From positions 3,588,735 through 3,652,734 of the forward strand of contig NZ_JAPELY010000001.1 in assembly GCF_026343295.1 (NCBI RefSeq): a DNA stretch of 64,000 nt. Direction: 5' to 3'. Positions 54,566 through 63,729 of the stretch are shown here, one piece after another (the first letter of the stretch is position 1; each line of letters opens with the position of its first letter). Origin of the DNA: Streptomyces sp. NBC_00083 (GTDB taxonomy: Bacteria > Actinomycetota > Actinomycetes > Streptomycetales > Streptomycetaceae). The translations under genes were made by a program, and so were the position numbers. Under the pieces are notes generated by a model. The model had not been told where the DNA came from and ran no database searches. It worked only from the letters and a program-made list of their open reading frames with translations.

Positions 54566-55063
54566 GTGGGGCGGGCTTGTCTGAGTGACGCGGAGTGGGA
54601 ACGGCTGCGGCCGTTCCTGCCAGTCGGCAACAGGCGTTGTGGCAGGCGGCGGTATCGCCGGCAGGTGATCGACGGGATTCTGCACCGGGTGCGGACCGGC
54701 GTTCAGTGGCGTGACCTGCCCGAACGGTTCGGCCCGTGGAAGACGGTCTACGAACGGCACCGGCTGTGGTCGGCCGACGGCACCTGGGAACGTCTGCTCC
54801 AGCAGGTCCAAGCCGCCGCCGACGCCGCCGCAGGCGAGATCGACTGGGACATCTCGGTCGACTCCACCGTCGTCCGCGCGCACCAGCATGCGGCTGGCGC
54901 CCGCACCGACCCGCCTCCGGGATCGAAGAGGGGCCGAAGAGATGGAGCACCAGGCTGAGACGCCGTGGCAGAGCTCGTCGCCCGCCTGGTGGAGGTGGTG
55001 CGGGAGGGGAGGGCTTGGGCCGCTCGCGGGGTGGGTTCATCAGCAAGCTCCAGATGACGGTTA
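54566..55063 (+). mobile_element. IS5-family transposase, 5' half only
   Basis: LSDAEWERLRPFLPVGNRRC, GILHRVRTGVQWRDLPERFG, RHRLWSADGTWERLLQQVQA and EIDWDISVDSTVVRAHQHAA are the N-terminal half with the first catalytic Asp. After 54,958 the text turns to a linker-like tail and stops near 55,063; the second half with the remaining D and E is missing. It is thus a truncated copy of a second IS5-type element, distinct from the copy at 47.9-48.7 kb. Confidence 0.8.
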
Positions 55064-55610
55064 GCCGCTGCGCGGCCGGGTGTACGGCCACGACTACGGC
55101 CGCCCCGCCCCTGGCCCGCTGCCGCACCAGAGGTACGCCGCGCTGGTCGGTGGCCCGCTGGACGGCCTGCTGCTCGACATCGCGGGCTGGCGGCCGGAGG
55201 AGGTGGACGGCGGCGTCGCGGGTCGGCGGCGGGCTTCGCGGCCTTCTTCGCCGCGGGGCGCCGGGACGACGTCGCCGGACGGGCGGGCCGCTCGGTCGCG
55301 GCTGGAGCGACCGGGGCATGAACCGGTGCGGTGGCAGTCGGCTGCGGCTCGGCCTTCCCCACGAGCGGCTGGACGGCCTGGAGGTCACCGCCGCCGTTGC
55401 CGCGATCGAGGCCCGCGAGATCGCATGCTCGCCGACCGCGACATCGCCGTCGGCCCGACCGCGACCGGGCTGGTGCGCGAGTGACTGGTTGATGTGGTCC
55501 TCCTTTACGCCGCGCAGCTGCGCGGCACGCGGCCGGCTGCCGCAGCTCTCCTGTCGATCGCGGCCTGATCGTCCCCGCCCCACCCGCCGGGACGCGCGTG
55601 CCGGGTGGAC
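55064..55610 (+). pseudogene. 5' part of a duplicated small gene, joined to unrelated sequence
   Basis: From GTG 55080 the frame reads YGHDYGRPAPGPLPHQRYAA then LVGGPLDGLLLDIAGWRPEE and VDGGVA, paralogous to 45153-45320. After about 55,220 the resemblance ends and the sequence becomes Ala/Pro/Lys-rich; the opposite strand there reads PAAKKAAKPAAD. The rest to 55,610 shows no gene. It abuts the truncated IS. Confidence 0.5.
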
Positions 55611-56897
55611 TCAGGCCGGCTCCGATACCCGGTGCCGGCTCGCGACGACGACCAGGCTGCCGATGACCGCGAGGCCCATCAGGACGGTGCCGAAGATCGT
55701 CGCCCCGTTGGTGAGTCCCACCGCGTCGCTGAGGTAGCCCGCCGACACGGGCAGGATGCCCGCGGGGATGTAACCGCCCACGTTGAGCGCTGCGTTGGCT
55801 TCGGCCAGCTGCTGCGGCGGAACGCTGTGGTTGAGCAGGGAGAGGCCGCCGAGCTGCCCCATGCCCTGGCCGGTGCCGGCCAGCAGCGCGGAGGCGATGA
55901 GTACGGGGACCGACGAGGTTTGCACGGCGATGATGAGCGTGATCATGCTGAGCGTGGTGCTGACCGCTCCGGCGGTCAGGATCGTGTGCCGGCGCAGCTT
56001 CTGGACCGCGAACTGTACGCCGGTGGCGGCCAGGAACATCGCGAAGGCCATGGCTCCGGCGACGATCCGGCTGGTGGTGCCGAGCAGGCCGGACAGCAGT
56101 GAGGGTCCGAGTGAGAGCACGAACGACGTCGCGGTGATTCCAGGCGCGAACGCTGCGATGCCAAGCGTGAGTTGCAGGCCGTTGCCGCGCGGTACGCCGG
56201 GCACCCGCACCCAGGCGCCTTTCGCGGCCTTGGCGGGACGCCGTACGGGCATGCGCAGCACGGCGAGGATCGCGGTGGCCAGCAGGACGCTCTCGACGCC
56301 GAAGACCGTGACGGTCGGGGCCGGGACGCGCTCGGAGAGGATGCCCGCGAGGAGCGGTCCCAGACCGGCGCCGAAGACCATCGCGCAGGAGGCGAGCAGG
56401 GCCGCGAGCCGCTTGCGGCCCTGGCCTGCCACGTCCGTCACGGCGGCCATGCCCGCGGAGACGACGGCGCCGACGGCGATGCCGGTGAACAGCCGGGCCA
56501 CGATCAGGGCGGCCACGCTGGATGCGGTGGCGAAGATGACGCAGGCCGCGACGGCGAGAGTGAGCGCGGGCAGCAGTACCGGCTTGCGCCCGAGCCGGTC
56601 GGAGACGACGCCGGAGACGAGCAGCGAGCCGATCAGCCCGACGATGTAGAAGGCGAAGATCACGGTCAGGGTGCCCTTGGAGAACCCGATGTCGCGCTGC
56701 CACAGCACGTAGAGCGGGGTCGCCGCGTTGGACAGGACGAAGACTGCGGTGACCGGCCACGCGGCGAGCCACACCCACCGGGCGGGCGCCGGGGAGGGGC
56801 TGGTCTCCGGAGATCCGCTCGCCTGCGACCGCCCGCCCACCCTGGGGTTCTGCGGTTCGCCCACCGCCTCCACGGGCATCGTTCGACTCTCCGACAT
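55611..56897 (-). CDS. MFS transporter
   Basis: A 428-residue, 12-helix permease. A 40-residue polar N-terminus precedes helix 1 (WVWLAAWPVTAVFVLSNAAT); SGVVSDRLGRKPVLLPALTL is the helix 2-3 loop, and ARLFTGIAVGAVVSAGMAAV is motif-C-like. Second half includes GTGQGMGQLGGLSLLNHSVP. AAGGAG lies 6 bases before ATG 56897. Divergent from the ArsR-type gene with palindromes between, implying repression of the pump. Confidence 0.9.
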   Translation of the reverse strand: MSESRTMPVEAVGEPQNPRVGGRSQASGSPETSPSPAPARWVWLAAWPVTAVFVLSNAATPLYVLWQRDIGFSKGTLTVIFAFYIVGLIGSLLVSGVVSDRLGRKPVLLPALTLAVAACVIFATASSVAALIVARLFTGIAVGAVVSAGMAAVTDVAGQGRKRLAALLASCAMVFGAGLGPLLAGILSERVPAPTVTVFGVESVLLATAILAVLRMPVRRPAKAAKGAWVRVPGVPRGNGLQLTLGIAAFAPGITATSFVLSLGPSLLSGLLGTTSRIVAGAMAFAMFLAATGVQFAVQKLRRHTILTAGAVSTTLSMITLIIAVQTSSVPVLIASALLAGTGQGMGQLGGLSLLNHSVPPQQLAEANAALNVGGYIPAGILPVSAGYLSDAVGLTNGATIFGTVLMGLAVIGSLVVVASRHRVSEPA

Positions 56898-56929
56898 GGC
56901 CGCTCCTTCCAGCAGGCTCAGTACGAGTT

Positions 56930-56966
56930 AAGTCGAACTTAGCATGCAGTACGATTGGAATCGTAC
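56930..56966. promoter_or_regulatory. Two palindromes between the MFS and ArsR-type genes
   Basis: AAGTCGAACTT at 56930-56940 and GTACGATTGGAATCGTAC at 56949-56966 (8-bp perfect arms around GG). The spacing and AT-richness fit ArsR-type operators covering the divergent promoters. Confidence 0.7.
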
Positions 56967-56994
56967 ATAGAGTTCGGATTATGAGGAGCTGGCT

Positions 56995-57390
56995 ATGCCT
57001 TCGACAGTGCGTCCGGCGCCGACCCGGCTACCGGCCGTCACGGTGCTGCCGGAGCCGGCGGACCTGCCCGAACCATTGCCCGAGCCGGCGGTCGAGGACT
57101 TGCGACTGGAGCGGGTGCTGGGCGTGCTGAGTGACCCGCTACGCCTGCTGATCGTCCGCAAACTCCTCCTGGAGTCGGAGCAGTTCGACCACTCGTGCGG
57201 TTGGTTTGGTATCGACCGTCCCAAGTCCTCCCTCACCCACCATTTCAAGGCCCTGCGCGAGGCGGGGGTCACCAGGCAGCGCCAGTACGGCCTGGAGCGC
57301 CGCAGCCACGTTCGGGTCGACGACCTCAACACCCGTTTCCCCGGCCTTCTGGACCTGGTCGTGGCGTGGACGCCTGACACGCCGAGCTGA
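56995..57390 (+). CDS. ArsR-type winged-helix transcriptional regulator
   Basis: A 131-residue protein with a Pro-rich 35-residue N-terminus, then LGVLSDPLRLLIVRKLLLES, and SSLTHHFKALREAGVTRQRQ, the ArsR recognition helix with the SxxxHHF phrase. No metal-binding ELCVC motif, so it is more likely to sense an organic ligand or redox change. Probably controls the divergent MFS pump. Confidence 0.88.
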   Translation: MPSTVRPAPTRLPAVTVLPEPADLPEPLPEPAVEDLRLERVLGVLSDPLRLLIVRKLLLESEQFDHSCGWFGIDRPKSSLTHHFKALREAGVTRQRQYGLERRSHVRVDDLNTRFPGLLDLVVAWTPDTPS

Positions 57391-57681
57391 ACCGGTCGGA
57401 GGGGCATGTCCGTTGTGCTCCTGCGCGCCCTCCTCGTCCTGACCAACTTCGAAGTCAACCGGTGACGGACGATCAAGACCGCAGACTCCCGCCCGTGACC
57501 AGCCCGACAACCCCGACCGATTCTCGGGCTCGTGCGTCAGACGCCGGATGAGCCCAAGAACTCCCCAGGCACGGCCAGTCGTTGAGGAAACTGAGCGTGG
57601 CCACCATCGGCTTGCCCTGCGGCTTGAGTCGTTCGTGGCCAAGTCGACCATGCGCCTCACGCGGGATGGCAGACTGCACAG

Positions 57682-58176
57682 ATGATCGATGATCTTCCTG
57701 CTGGTCTGATTGCTCGCCACCCTGCCGATGACGACCATCTCCGCGTGCTCGCCGTACTTGACGCGTGGTGGGGCGGCCTCAAAGGAGAGGCGGGGGCGAC
57801 GGAACGGGCATTGCTGTTGCCCCGGCTGTACTTCCAGCACTTCACCACCACCAGTTTCCTGGTCGAACGCGGCGGTGGCGAGATTGCGGCCTTCCTCGTG
57901 GGCTTCCTGTCGCAGACAGCCCCCGAAACCGCCTATGTACACTTCGTCGGCGTCGATCCGGCGCTGCACGGGCAGGGAGTCGGGCGCGCCCTCTACCGGG
58001 CCTTCTTCGAGCTTGCCCGGTCACATGGGCGCCGTTACGTGCACTGCATCACCAGTCCGGAGAACACGGCGTCGCAGGGATTCCACACCCGGCTGGGCTT
58101 CACGGCCTCGGATGTGAAGCCGGACTACGACGGCCCCGGCCTCGACCGGGTGGCGTTCACCATCGAGCTTGGCTGA
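57682..58176 (+). CDS. GNAT family N-acetyltransferase
   Basis: A 164-residue protein: FLVERGGGEIAAFLVGFLSQ, YVHFVGVDPALHGQGVGRAL (motif A with the acetyl-CoA loop HGQGVGRA), and VHCITSPENTASQGFHTRLG then FTASDVKPDYDGPGLDRVAF. A complete GNAT domain with no other part. Substrate unknown. Confidence 0.9.
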   Translation: MIDDLPAGLIARHPADDDHLRVLAVLDAWWGGLKGEAGATERALLLPRLYFQHFTTTSFLVERGGGEIAAFLVGFLSQTAPETAYVHFVGVDPALHGQGVGRALYRAFFELARSHGRRYVHCITSPENTASQGFHTRLGFTASDVKPDYDGPGLDRVAFTIELG

Positions 58177-58412
58177 CGTGACTGGGCGGGGGCGGAGTTA
58201 TCGATATGTCGGGCCGGTCGAGCTGAAGACTGCCGTCGCCTGACATCCCTTGTGACACCGATGGCAACCGGCGCACCGCCTGAATCACGGTCCGGGTCCC
58301 TCGCGTTCGTTACTGCCCACCAGGCGGGGCCGTCTCCGACCGGTTCCGCCCCCGGGCAGGAGTTGATCGTTCCGCCCGTGCGCCCACGAAGACCACAAAT
58401 GGTACGCGTCGT

Positions 58413-58430
58413 CTGAGTACGTGTACTCAG
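58413..58430 (+). promoter_or_regulatory. 18-bp perfect palindrome upstream of the membrane protein gene
   Basis: CTGAGTACGTGTACTCAG, 8-bp arms around a 2-base centre, ending 33 bases before the ATG at 58464. Placement suggests an operator or a promoter-proximal regulator site. Confidence 0.6.
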
Positions 58431-58463
58431 GCACCTGCCTGCCATTTAGGCGAGCCTGCCGTC

Positions 58464-58916
58464 ATGAGTACTCCCTCTCGTCTCGAACTCCGGCCGGCGG
58501 TTCGGCTGTCCGTCATAGCCGTCATCGGTGCCGTATTGGCCTGTGGTGTCTGTGCTTTCTTCGTCACGGTCAAGGAGCACAGCGCTCGGTCCTGTGAGTC
58601 GACCGACGGCATGTGCTTCACATGGCCGGACGTGACAGTGGTCCCCGTGAGTCTCGCGACAGCTCTGATCGCCCTGTCGGTCGTCTACAAGTGGCTGGAG
58701 ATCCGACCACGACTCGCGATCATCCCGCCCACCGTCCTGCTGGCACCCTTCCCCCTCGCCGCAGCACAAACGGCCGCCGACTGGCGGGCGGTCACCCTCG
58801 CAGGCGGAGCATGGACGTGCTCCCTCGCGCTGACCGCCTGGAGCCGCTACCGGCCCTGGGGACTCTCGTCCGCCGCGATGCTCCTCCTTGCTTCCCTCGT
58901 CGTTCTATACCGATGA
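58464..58916 (+). CDS. Hypothetical four-helix membrane protein
   Basis: A 150-residue protein with helices at ~17-36, ~60-78, ~87-103 and ~122-147 and two extracytoplasmic Cys in HSARSCESTDGMCFTW. No family recognised. The palindrome just upstream suggests specific control. Confidence 0.65.
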   Translation: MSTPSRLELRPAVRLSVIAVIGAVLACGVCAFFVTVKEHSARSCESTDGMCFTWPDVTVVPVSLATALIALSVVYKWLEIRPRLAIIPPTVLLAPFPLAAAQTAADWRAVTLAGGAWTCSLALTAWSRYRPWGLSSAAMLLLASLVVLYR

Positions 58917-59756
58917 GGTGCCCCGTGCCCCGTGCCTCGTCCACCGGCAGATCTCCCGTAGACAGGAGCAATGCTGAGCGTGCGACGCGCCGCTGGCTGA
59001 CGCAAACTTGAGGGCAGGTCATCCGTGTGCGATCCAGCGGAAAGGCGGATTCCACAGTCACGCAAAAGGCCTCCTTCCACACAGGAGCGCTGCCCCCAGC
59101 AGCCGCGATTGACATCCGTGCGCACACCACCTGCCACGCCTCCACAGGCGAACGCCGTAACGGGCACGCCGCGCCCCCCGTTATCCGAGACGGGCACGAG
59201 GCCTCAAATCAGCTGGTCGGCGCGGCGCGCCGGCGATAGAGGTGTAGAGCGCAGTCGACGAGGGCGACGCCTGCGTGGGCCCTCTAGCGCAGCATGCTGA
59301 CGCTGCCGGTGAGCCGGGCGAGCGCGGCGTGACCGCCTTGCTCGACGATCTCGACATCGAAGGGGCAGGCCGGCCGTGTCGCCGTGGGCCAGGGCTCAGT
59401 GTTCTGTTGCCAAACGAATCTGGACCATTTGCCATCCAAGGTGGACTGCTCGCAGGCGCTCCAGCGGCGCCGGGGTGGGTAGCCGCTGTATATGGGGCGG
59501 TGGTGGAAGCAGATCGGTGCAGCAGACTCTTTCTTCAGTGACTGATCGGCACGGCAAAAAGACGGCTAGCGACCGGCTGGCGGGTACGAACGCGGAGCAG
59601 GGTGGAGAACACCCGCCCTACGGTCAGCGGTTTGCGCCACCCTTCCTGCCGCCGTCGCGCCGCCGTATCCAGTCCGGCGGCGGCGCAGCCTGCTCTTCCC
59701 GGTCGTCGGGTGCGCTGCCCTTTCGGGCGGTCGTCTGCGCCTGGTTCGGTACGTGC
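58917..59756. other. Long stretch without a recognisable gene
   Basis: Both strands show only frames of non-protein composition, apart from a plus-strand patch (DIEGAGRPCRRGPGLSVLLP, LPNESGPFAIQGGLLAGAPA at about 59,350-59,520) that may be a relic but matches nothing I know. No tRNA, strong terminator or tandem repeat seen. Confidence 0.4.
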
Positions 59757-60092
59757 TCAAGCGCCGGCCTGGTGGGCGAAGTCGCCGATCATGTTGCCTG
59801 TGTTGATGCCTACGGGGCCGACCTGCTGAGCGGGACTGACATCCGCGCCCCCGCATTGGTTAAGGGGGCTTCCGATGGGGATCCCGGCGAGGTTGCCGCT
59901 GGCACCACCAGCCCCCCGGGTGGTGACACCATTGGCTTGGGCACCGGAGTGCAGGTTGGAACAGCCGGTGGCGAAGGCGGGGGACAGGAAGTCCCCCACC
60001 CCTCCGGCTGCCGCCGGGGCCGCGGCGGCAAGCCCCGTGCCCAAGGAGATGGCGAGGAGTCCGAGCGCGATGGACCTGCGGCGAGTGATCAT
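59757..60092 (-). CDS. Small secreted protein, chaplin-like in style
   Basis: A 111-residue exported protein: signal peptide (RRSIALGLLAISLGTGLAAA ... AAAGG), then FLSPAFATGCSNLHSGAQAN and GNLAGIPIGSPLNQCGGADV with two Cys spaced ~40 residues apart, and Gly/Asn-rich text. It recalls short streptomycete surface proteins, but the chaplin signature GNVVxVPVxVPVNVCGNT is only faintly echoed, so it is not called a chaplin. Probably acts outside the cell. Confidence 0.6.
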   Translation of the reverse strand: MITRRRSIALGLLAISLGTGLAAAAPAAAGGVGDFLSPAFATGCSNLHSGAQANGVTTRGAGGASGNLAGIPIGSPLNQCGGADVSPAQQVGPVGINTGNMIGDFAHQAGA

Positions 60093-60164
60093 GACGACCT
60101 AACGACGGCCGCGCCCGCTCGTCACGTGACACAGACAGCCATCACGGCCACGAGCTTTCGACCT

Positions 60165-62837
60165 TCAGCCCGCGGCCCAGTGCATGCCGAGCTTGGCGAG
60201 TGCGTCGAGTTGGTCGGCGTCCAGCCGCTCCCGCCGGCTCTTGGTGTTGGAGAGCCATACGCCCAGCTTCACGACCACCGGCTCGGCCTCACCGTCGGCT
60301 GCGACCTCCTCGCTGTGCGCGCGGGGCACCGGCCGGTCCGCGCCTTCCCGCTCCACCCACTGCGCAAGGGCCGCCAGGCCTCGTTGGAATGCCTGCTGCG
60401 CCTTGCTCGGGCCCTTCGCCGTATGTGCCGCTGCGGGTGCGGGAGACGGCACCTCAGCGCCCTTGATGCCCAGCGCGGCGAGTCGCTCCTGCTGCTCGGG
60501 CATCAGCTGTGTCCAGGTTCCTGGTTCCTGCTGGCGCCAGCGCCATCGTCCGATGTCGTCACTGTCGAAGAGCACGCCCGGCGCGATGTAGGGCAGGGCC
60601 CCGTCGGCGTCGACCAGGTCGGCGAGCACCCGGTAGTGACGCTGCCAGTCCAGCGGCCACGGGCAGTCCCAGTCCGGGTCGATGGCCGTCAGCTGTGCCG
60701 CGCGCTCCGCTGCCCGCTTCGGGTCCTTCCCGAGCCCGCCTTTGCGGCGGAGGTTGGCGAGGTGCTGCCCGATGGGCATCAGCGCCTGGCCCTCGCCCCA
60801 CACCTGGTCCTGACGGGGTGCGAGGTGTCCGGTGGCCGTCCGGTAGGACCGGAGCGCGGCGAGCTTGGTCTCCCACGCTTCCTCGCCCGGCTCCCACACC
60901 ATCCCGGCCTCCGGGGCGTCCAGGAGCGTCTTGCGCCGTTCCTCGAGCTCTCCGGCCCGCAGCGCTTTCCGCTGCTGGTGCACCCATCGGCCGAGCGGAA
61001 AAGACTTCGTGACGCCCACTTCGACCTCGACGTCGTAGGGGACGGCGTGGACGCCGGTGATCTCGTTCTCCTTCCGCCACCGGATCAGGGCCTGGTAGCC
61101 CTCCAGCCACACCAGGGACTCCGGGCGGTAGACCCGGGTGCGGAGGAACGCGGCGATGGTAGCGGCGTCGCGGGGGCTGGAGAAGTGGAGCAGGGCGGCT
61201 TCGGCGGCGGCCTGGGTGTCGTCGTCCTCCTGGTCCTCGCCCTCACCCGCGCCGCCGGCCCCGACGATCTGCCCGTCCTCGTCACGCCGGACGTGCACCT
61301 TGCGCTTGCCGCTCGTGAGCGCCCGGGAAGCGAGCTGCTCAACAAGTCGATCATCATGACTGCGGAGCCCCTGGAGGACCGCTACCAGGGGGCGGAAGGT
61401 GGCGCTGGCGACCATGTCGGTGGGGTCCTCGTTCGGCTCCAGGAAGACCGGCACGATGATCCTGGCCACCTTCGTGGAGCCGTCGCGGTTCAACCTGAGC
61501 GCGCGGCCGATGTTCTGCACGATCTCCACCTGGGAGCCGCGGGTGTCCGCGAAGCAGATCGAGTCGACTCCCCGCTCGCCGGTGATGTCCACGCCCTCCC
61601 CGAGAACGCGAACGCTGGCGAGGAAGGCACGGTGCACCCGGCGCCCGGCCGCGTCGATGCCGTTGGCGAACTGCCGCAGCGCCTCGCGCCGCTCGGACAC
61701 CAGATGATCCCCGCAGAGCCACGCCGACCACACCCGGTCCGGTGGGACGTGGCGGCCGGCTTCCAGCTCGTAGAACTCCGCGTCGATCGAGGACGCGGGG
61801 AGCTTGTCGGCGGCGGCCAGATCGGCGTCGGAGGCATCGTTCAGGTACAGCTCGGCAGCCGTCTCGGGCAGCTTGTCCGCGAACGCGCGGGCCTCTTCGA
61901 CTTTCTGGTGGAACGTCATGACTGTACGGAGGTTGTACGCAGCGGCGTGCTCCAGGAGCGCGGTCTGCAACAGGGCCAGGCGCCGGCCCCGCTGCGCCTC
62001 CTCCGACTCCCCGAGGACGGGGGAGGGGTCGCGGATCTCCAGGACGTCGATCTCGAATCCGGCAAGGATTTCGCGCTCGATGGCCTCGCTCAGACCCAGC
62101 TCTGCGAGCCAGGCGCCGTAGGTTCCCTCCGGGTCGTCCGACATCGTCGCGATCTCCGCCTCCTGGCCGTCCGCGCCCTTCTGCGGGCGGGCCGCGGCGA
62201 GGATGCGCGGGGTCGCGGTGAGGTAGAGCCGGAAGTCGGCGGGGATGCGCTGATTATCGTGGATCGCCGCCCACGGACGACCAAGATCACCAGCGGTTCC
62301 GTGGGCCTCATCCACGATGGCGAGGTCGAACCGGTCCATTTGCTGCCCGTAGAGCCGCTCTCCGCCCGCCAGAGCGGCCTCCAGCGGCCCGCGAACCTTC
62401 CGCTGGCCCTCTGGTGCGTCAATGTCCTCGCGGTCCACGAGGGAGGCGTACGTGGCGAACACGACGACCGGCCCGTGCCCGGCCCACAGGGCGAGCTGGA
62501 TCGGGTTGGTCGTGGTGCGCACCCCGAGCTCGTTCAGCACCGCGTCGTTCTCCAGCGAGCACACCGCGACCATCGGGGCCCGGTGGCCCACCAGGCGCCA
62601 CGCCTGGGCGGTCTGGGCGAGCAGGTCCAGGGTCGGCACGGTCACGAGGATCCGGTCGTCCGCGAACGACTCCAGCGCGCACGCGGCGGCCGTGATCGTC
62701 TTGCCAGAGCCGGTCGCTGACACGATCGTTCCCCGGGCACCCTGCGGGGGCACGGATGACCTTGCAGGGAATCCCACCCACTTCCTAAACGCGGACCGCT
62801 GGTCTACCTGGTGTTCCTTGAGCCGAATCGCTGACAT
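60165..62837 (-). CDS. DEAD/DEAH-box helicase with helicase-associated repeats, possibly TtrA-like
   Basis: An 890-residue protein: VSATGSGKTITAAACALESF (Walker A, ~40-50), LAIVDEAHG (DEAH ~176-179), LYLTATPRILAA (motif III ~206) and the second RecA half with LGEGVDITGERGVDSICFAD and EIVQNIGRALRLN. From ~600 on come helicase-associated repeats (WETKLAALRSYRTATGHL, DDIGRWRWRQQEPGTWTQLM, KLGVWLSNTKSRRERL). Telomere-proximal helicases of this architecture in Streptomyces include TtrA, linked to conjugal transfer of linear replicons; the position fits, but identity is inferred. ATG 62837 lies 36 bases after the next gene's stop. Confidence 0.85.
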   Translation of the reverse strand: MSAIRLKEHQVDQRSAFRKWVGFPARSSVPPQGARGTIVSATGSGKTITAAACALESFADDRILVTVPTLDLLAQTAQAWRLVGHRAPMVAVCSLENDAVLNELGVRTTTNPIQLALWAGHGPVVVFATYASLVDREDIDAPEGQRKVRGPLEAALAGGERLYGQQMDRFDLAIVDEAHGTAGDLGRPWAAIHDNQRIPADFRLYLTATPRILAAARPQKGADGQEAEIATMSDDPEGTYGAWLAELGLSEAIEREILAGFEIDVLEIRDPSPVLGESEEAQRGRRLALLQTALLEHAAAYNLRTVMTFHQKVEEARAFADKLPETAAELYLNDASDADLAAADKLPASSIDAEFYELEAGRHVPPDRVWSAWLCGDHLVSERREALRQFANGIDAAGRRVHRAFLASVRVLGEGVDITGERGVDSICFADTRGSQVEIVQNIGRALRLNRDGSTKVARIIVPVFLEPNEDPTDMVASATFRPLVAVLQGLRSHDDRLVEQLASRALTSGKRKVHVRRDEDGQIVGAGGAGEGEDQEDDDTQAAAEAALLHFSSPRDAATIAAFLRTRVYRPESLVWLEGYQALIRWRKENEITGVHAVPYDVEVEVGVTKSFPLGRWVHQQRKALRAGELEERRKTLLDAPEAGMVWEPGEEAWETKLAALRSYRTATGHLAPRQDQVWGEGQALMPIGQHLANLRRKGGLGKDPKRAAERAAQLTAIDPDWDCPWPLDWQRHYRVLADLVDADGALPYIAPGVLFDSDDIGRWRWRQQEPGTWTQLMPEQQERLAALGIKGAEVPSPAPAAAHTAKGPSKAQQAFQRGLAALAQWVEREGADRPVPRAHSEEVAADGEAEPVVVKLGVWLSNTKSRRERLDADQLDALAKLGMHWAAG

Positions 62838-62873
62838 TCCATGCCTCCCCTGGAGTTGAATTCCTGCGGTCTT

Positions 62874-63550
62874 TCAGAGGGCCGCGTGCGGAATGCAGGC
62901 CGCGCCCATGTCGTTCCAGATCGACGCATCCGCCTTGTGCCACCCGCCCGGCTTTCCGTCCTTGAAGGGCGGCACGTCGTCCGGGTCGTAGTGACCGGTA
63001 TCGAGCGTGCACACGACGACGTCCCCGTCCGCGTTCCGTGTCCGGGCCGTGCACAGACCGCCGGCGTCGCCCAGTGCTTCCAGGACCTGACGGCGCGCCG
63101 TGGTCTGCGGGTGAGTGGCCGGGAGCAGGGCGCGCCGGACGTACCTCTCCAGCCGCACCAGGTCGGCACGCTCACGCTGCCTCACGTCCGCGATGTGTAC
63201 GGCCAGTTCAGCGGTCCCAGCGGACCGGCCGCCGCGCCGGGACCAGTCCCGGTCCGCGATGCCCACCAGGGCCTCGTTCACGGTGGTCACGCCCTCATCC
63301 CAGCCGTCCCCGAACACAGGGCCCCGCGAGCGCGGCGCCATGCCGTCCAGCTCCACGACCTCGCTCTGGGCTCCGGCGACCGCCCCGGCCACCAGGTCGT
63401 CCGCCTCGCTCGCGGGCACGCCTGCGCCTCCAGGAGGGCGAAGAGCCGGATCCGGGCGTTGACGCCCGCCGTCTGGTACTGACCCACCCTGCGGATGGAA
63501 TCGCTGCTCAGCGCGGGATCGGGACCGGTAGATTCGTGGTGACCGGTCAT
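62874..63550 (-). pseudogene. Telomere-proximal hypothetical gene with a frameshift
   Basis: The 5' part MTGHHESTGPDPALSSDSIR ... ARIRLFALLEAQ lies in one frame. Near 63,420 the frame changes and continues as VPASEADDLVAGAVAGAQSE, RQRERADLVRLERYVRRALL, RQVLEALGDAGGLCTARTRN and a Cys/His-rich end to 62874. Inserting one base gives a ~225-residue protein with the early-C-terminal LCTARTRNADGDVVVCTLDT resembling a Cys pair. Family unknown; it is the outermost gene. Confidence 0.6.
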
Positions 63551-63592
63551 CTGCGGTCGTTCCTCGTGACCGGTCATCTGCGGTCGTTCCTC
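63539..63592. repeat. 27-bp perfect tandem duplication
   Basis: A 27-base unit beginning GTGACCGGTCATCTGCGGTC and ending GTTCCTC occurs twice in tandem, 63539-63565 and 63566-63592. It overlaps the 5' end of the outermost gene and contains the palindrome ACCGGT. Confidence 0.85.
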
Positions 63593-63729
63593 TCGGAATT
63601 CCGGGGAGGTTCCCGGGTGGTTGGGGGGTGCCCCGTGTTTCTGCCAACGTTACATGCTGCATCAATCTGATGCACGCGGTACACTGGAACCCACACGAAT
63701 GGACGACCCCCCACCCCGTAGCCAGCCAG

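Noticed and set aside
59757..60092. Chaplin gene
   Set aside because: The secreted protein has the right size but lacks the chaplin core motif; only Gly/Asn-rich composition and spaced Cys are shared.
59376..62720. A 1114-codon open frame on the plus strand
   Set aside because: It is the antisense of the helicase gene; composition is Val/Gly/Arg/His shadow text and the minus strand has complete helicase motifs.
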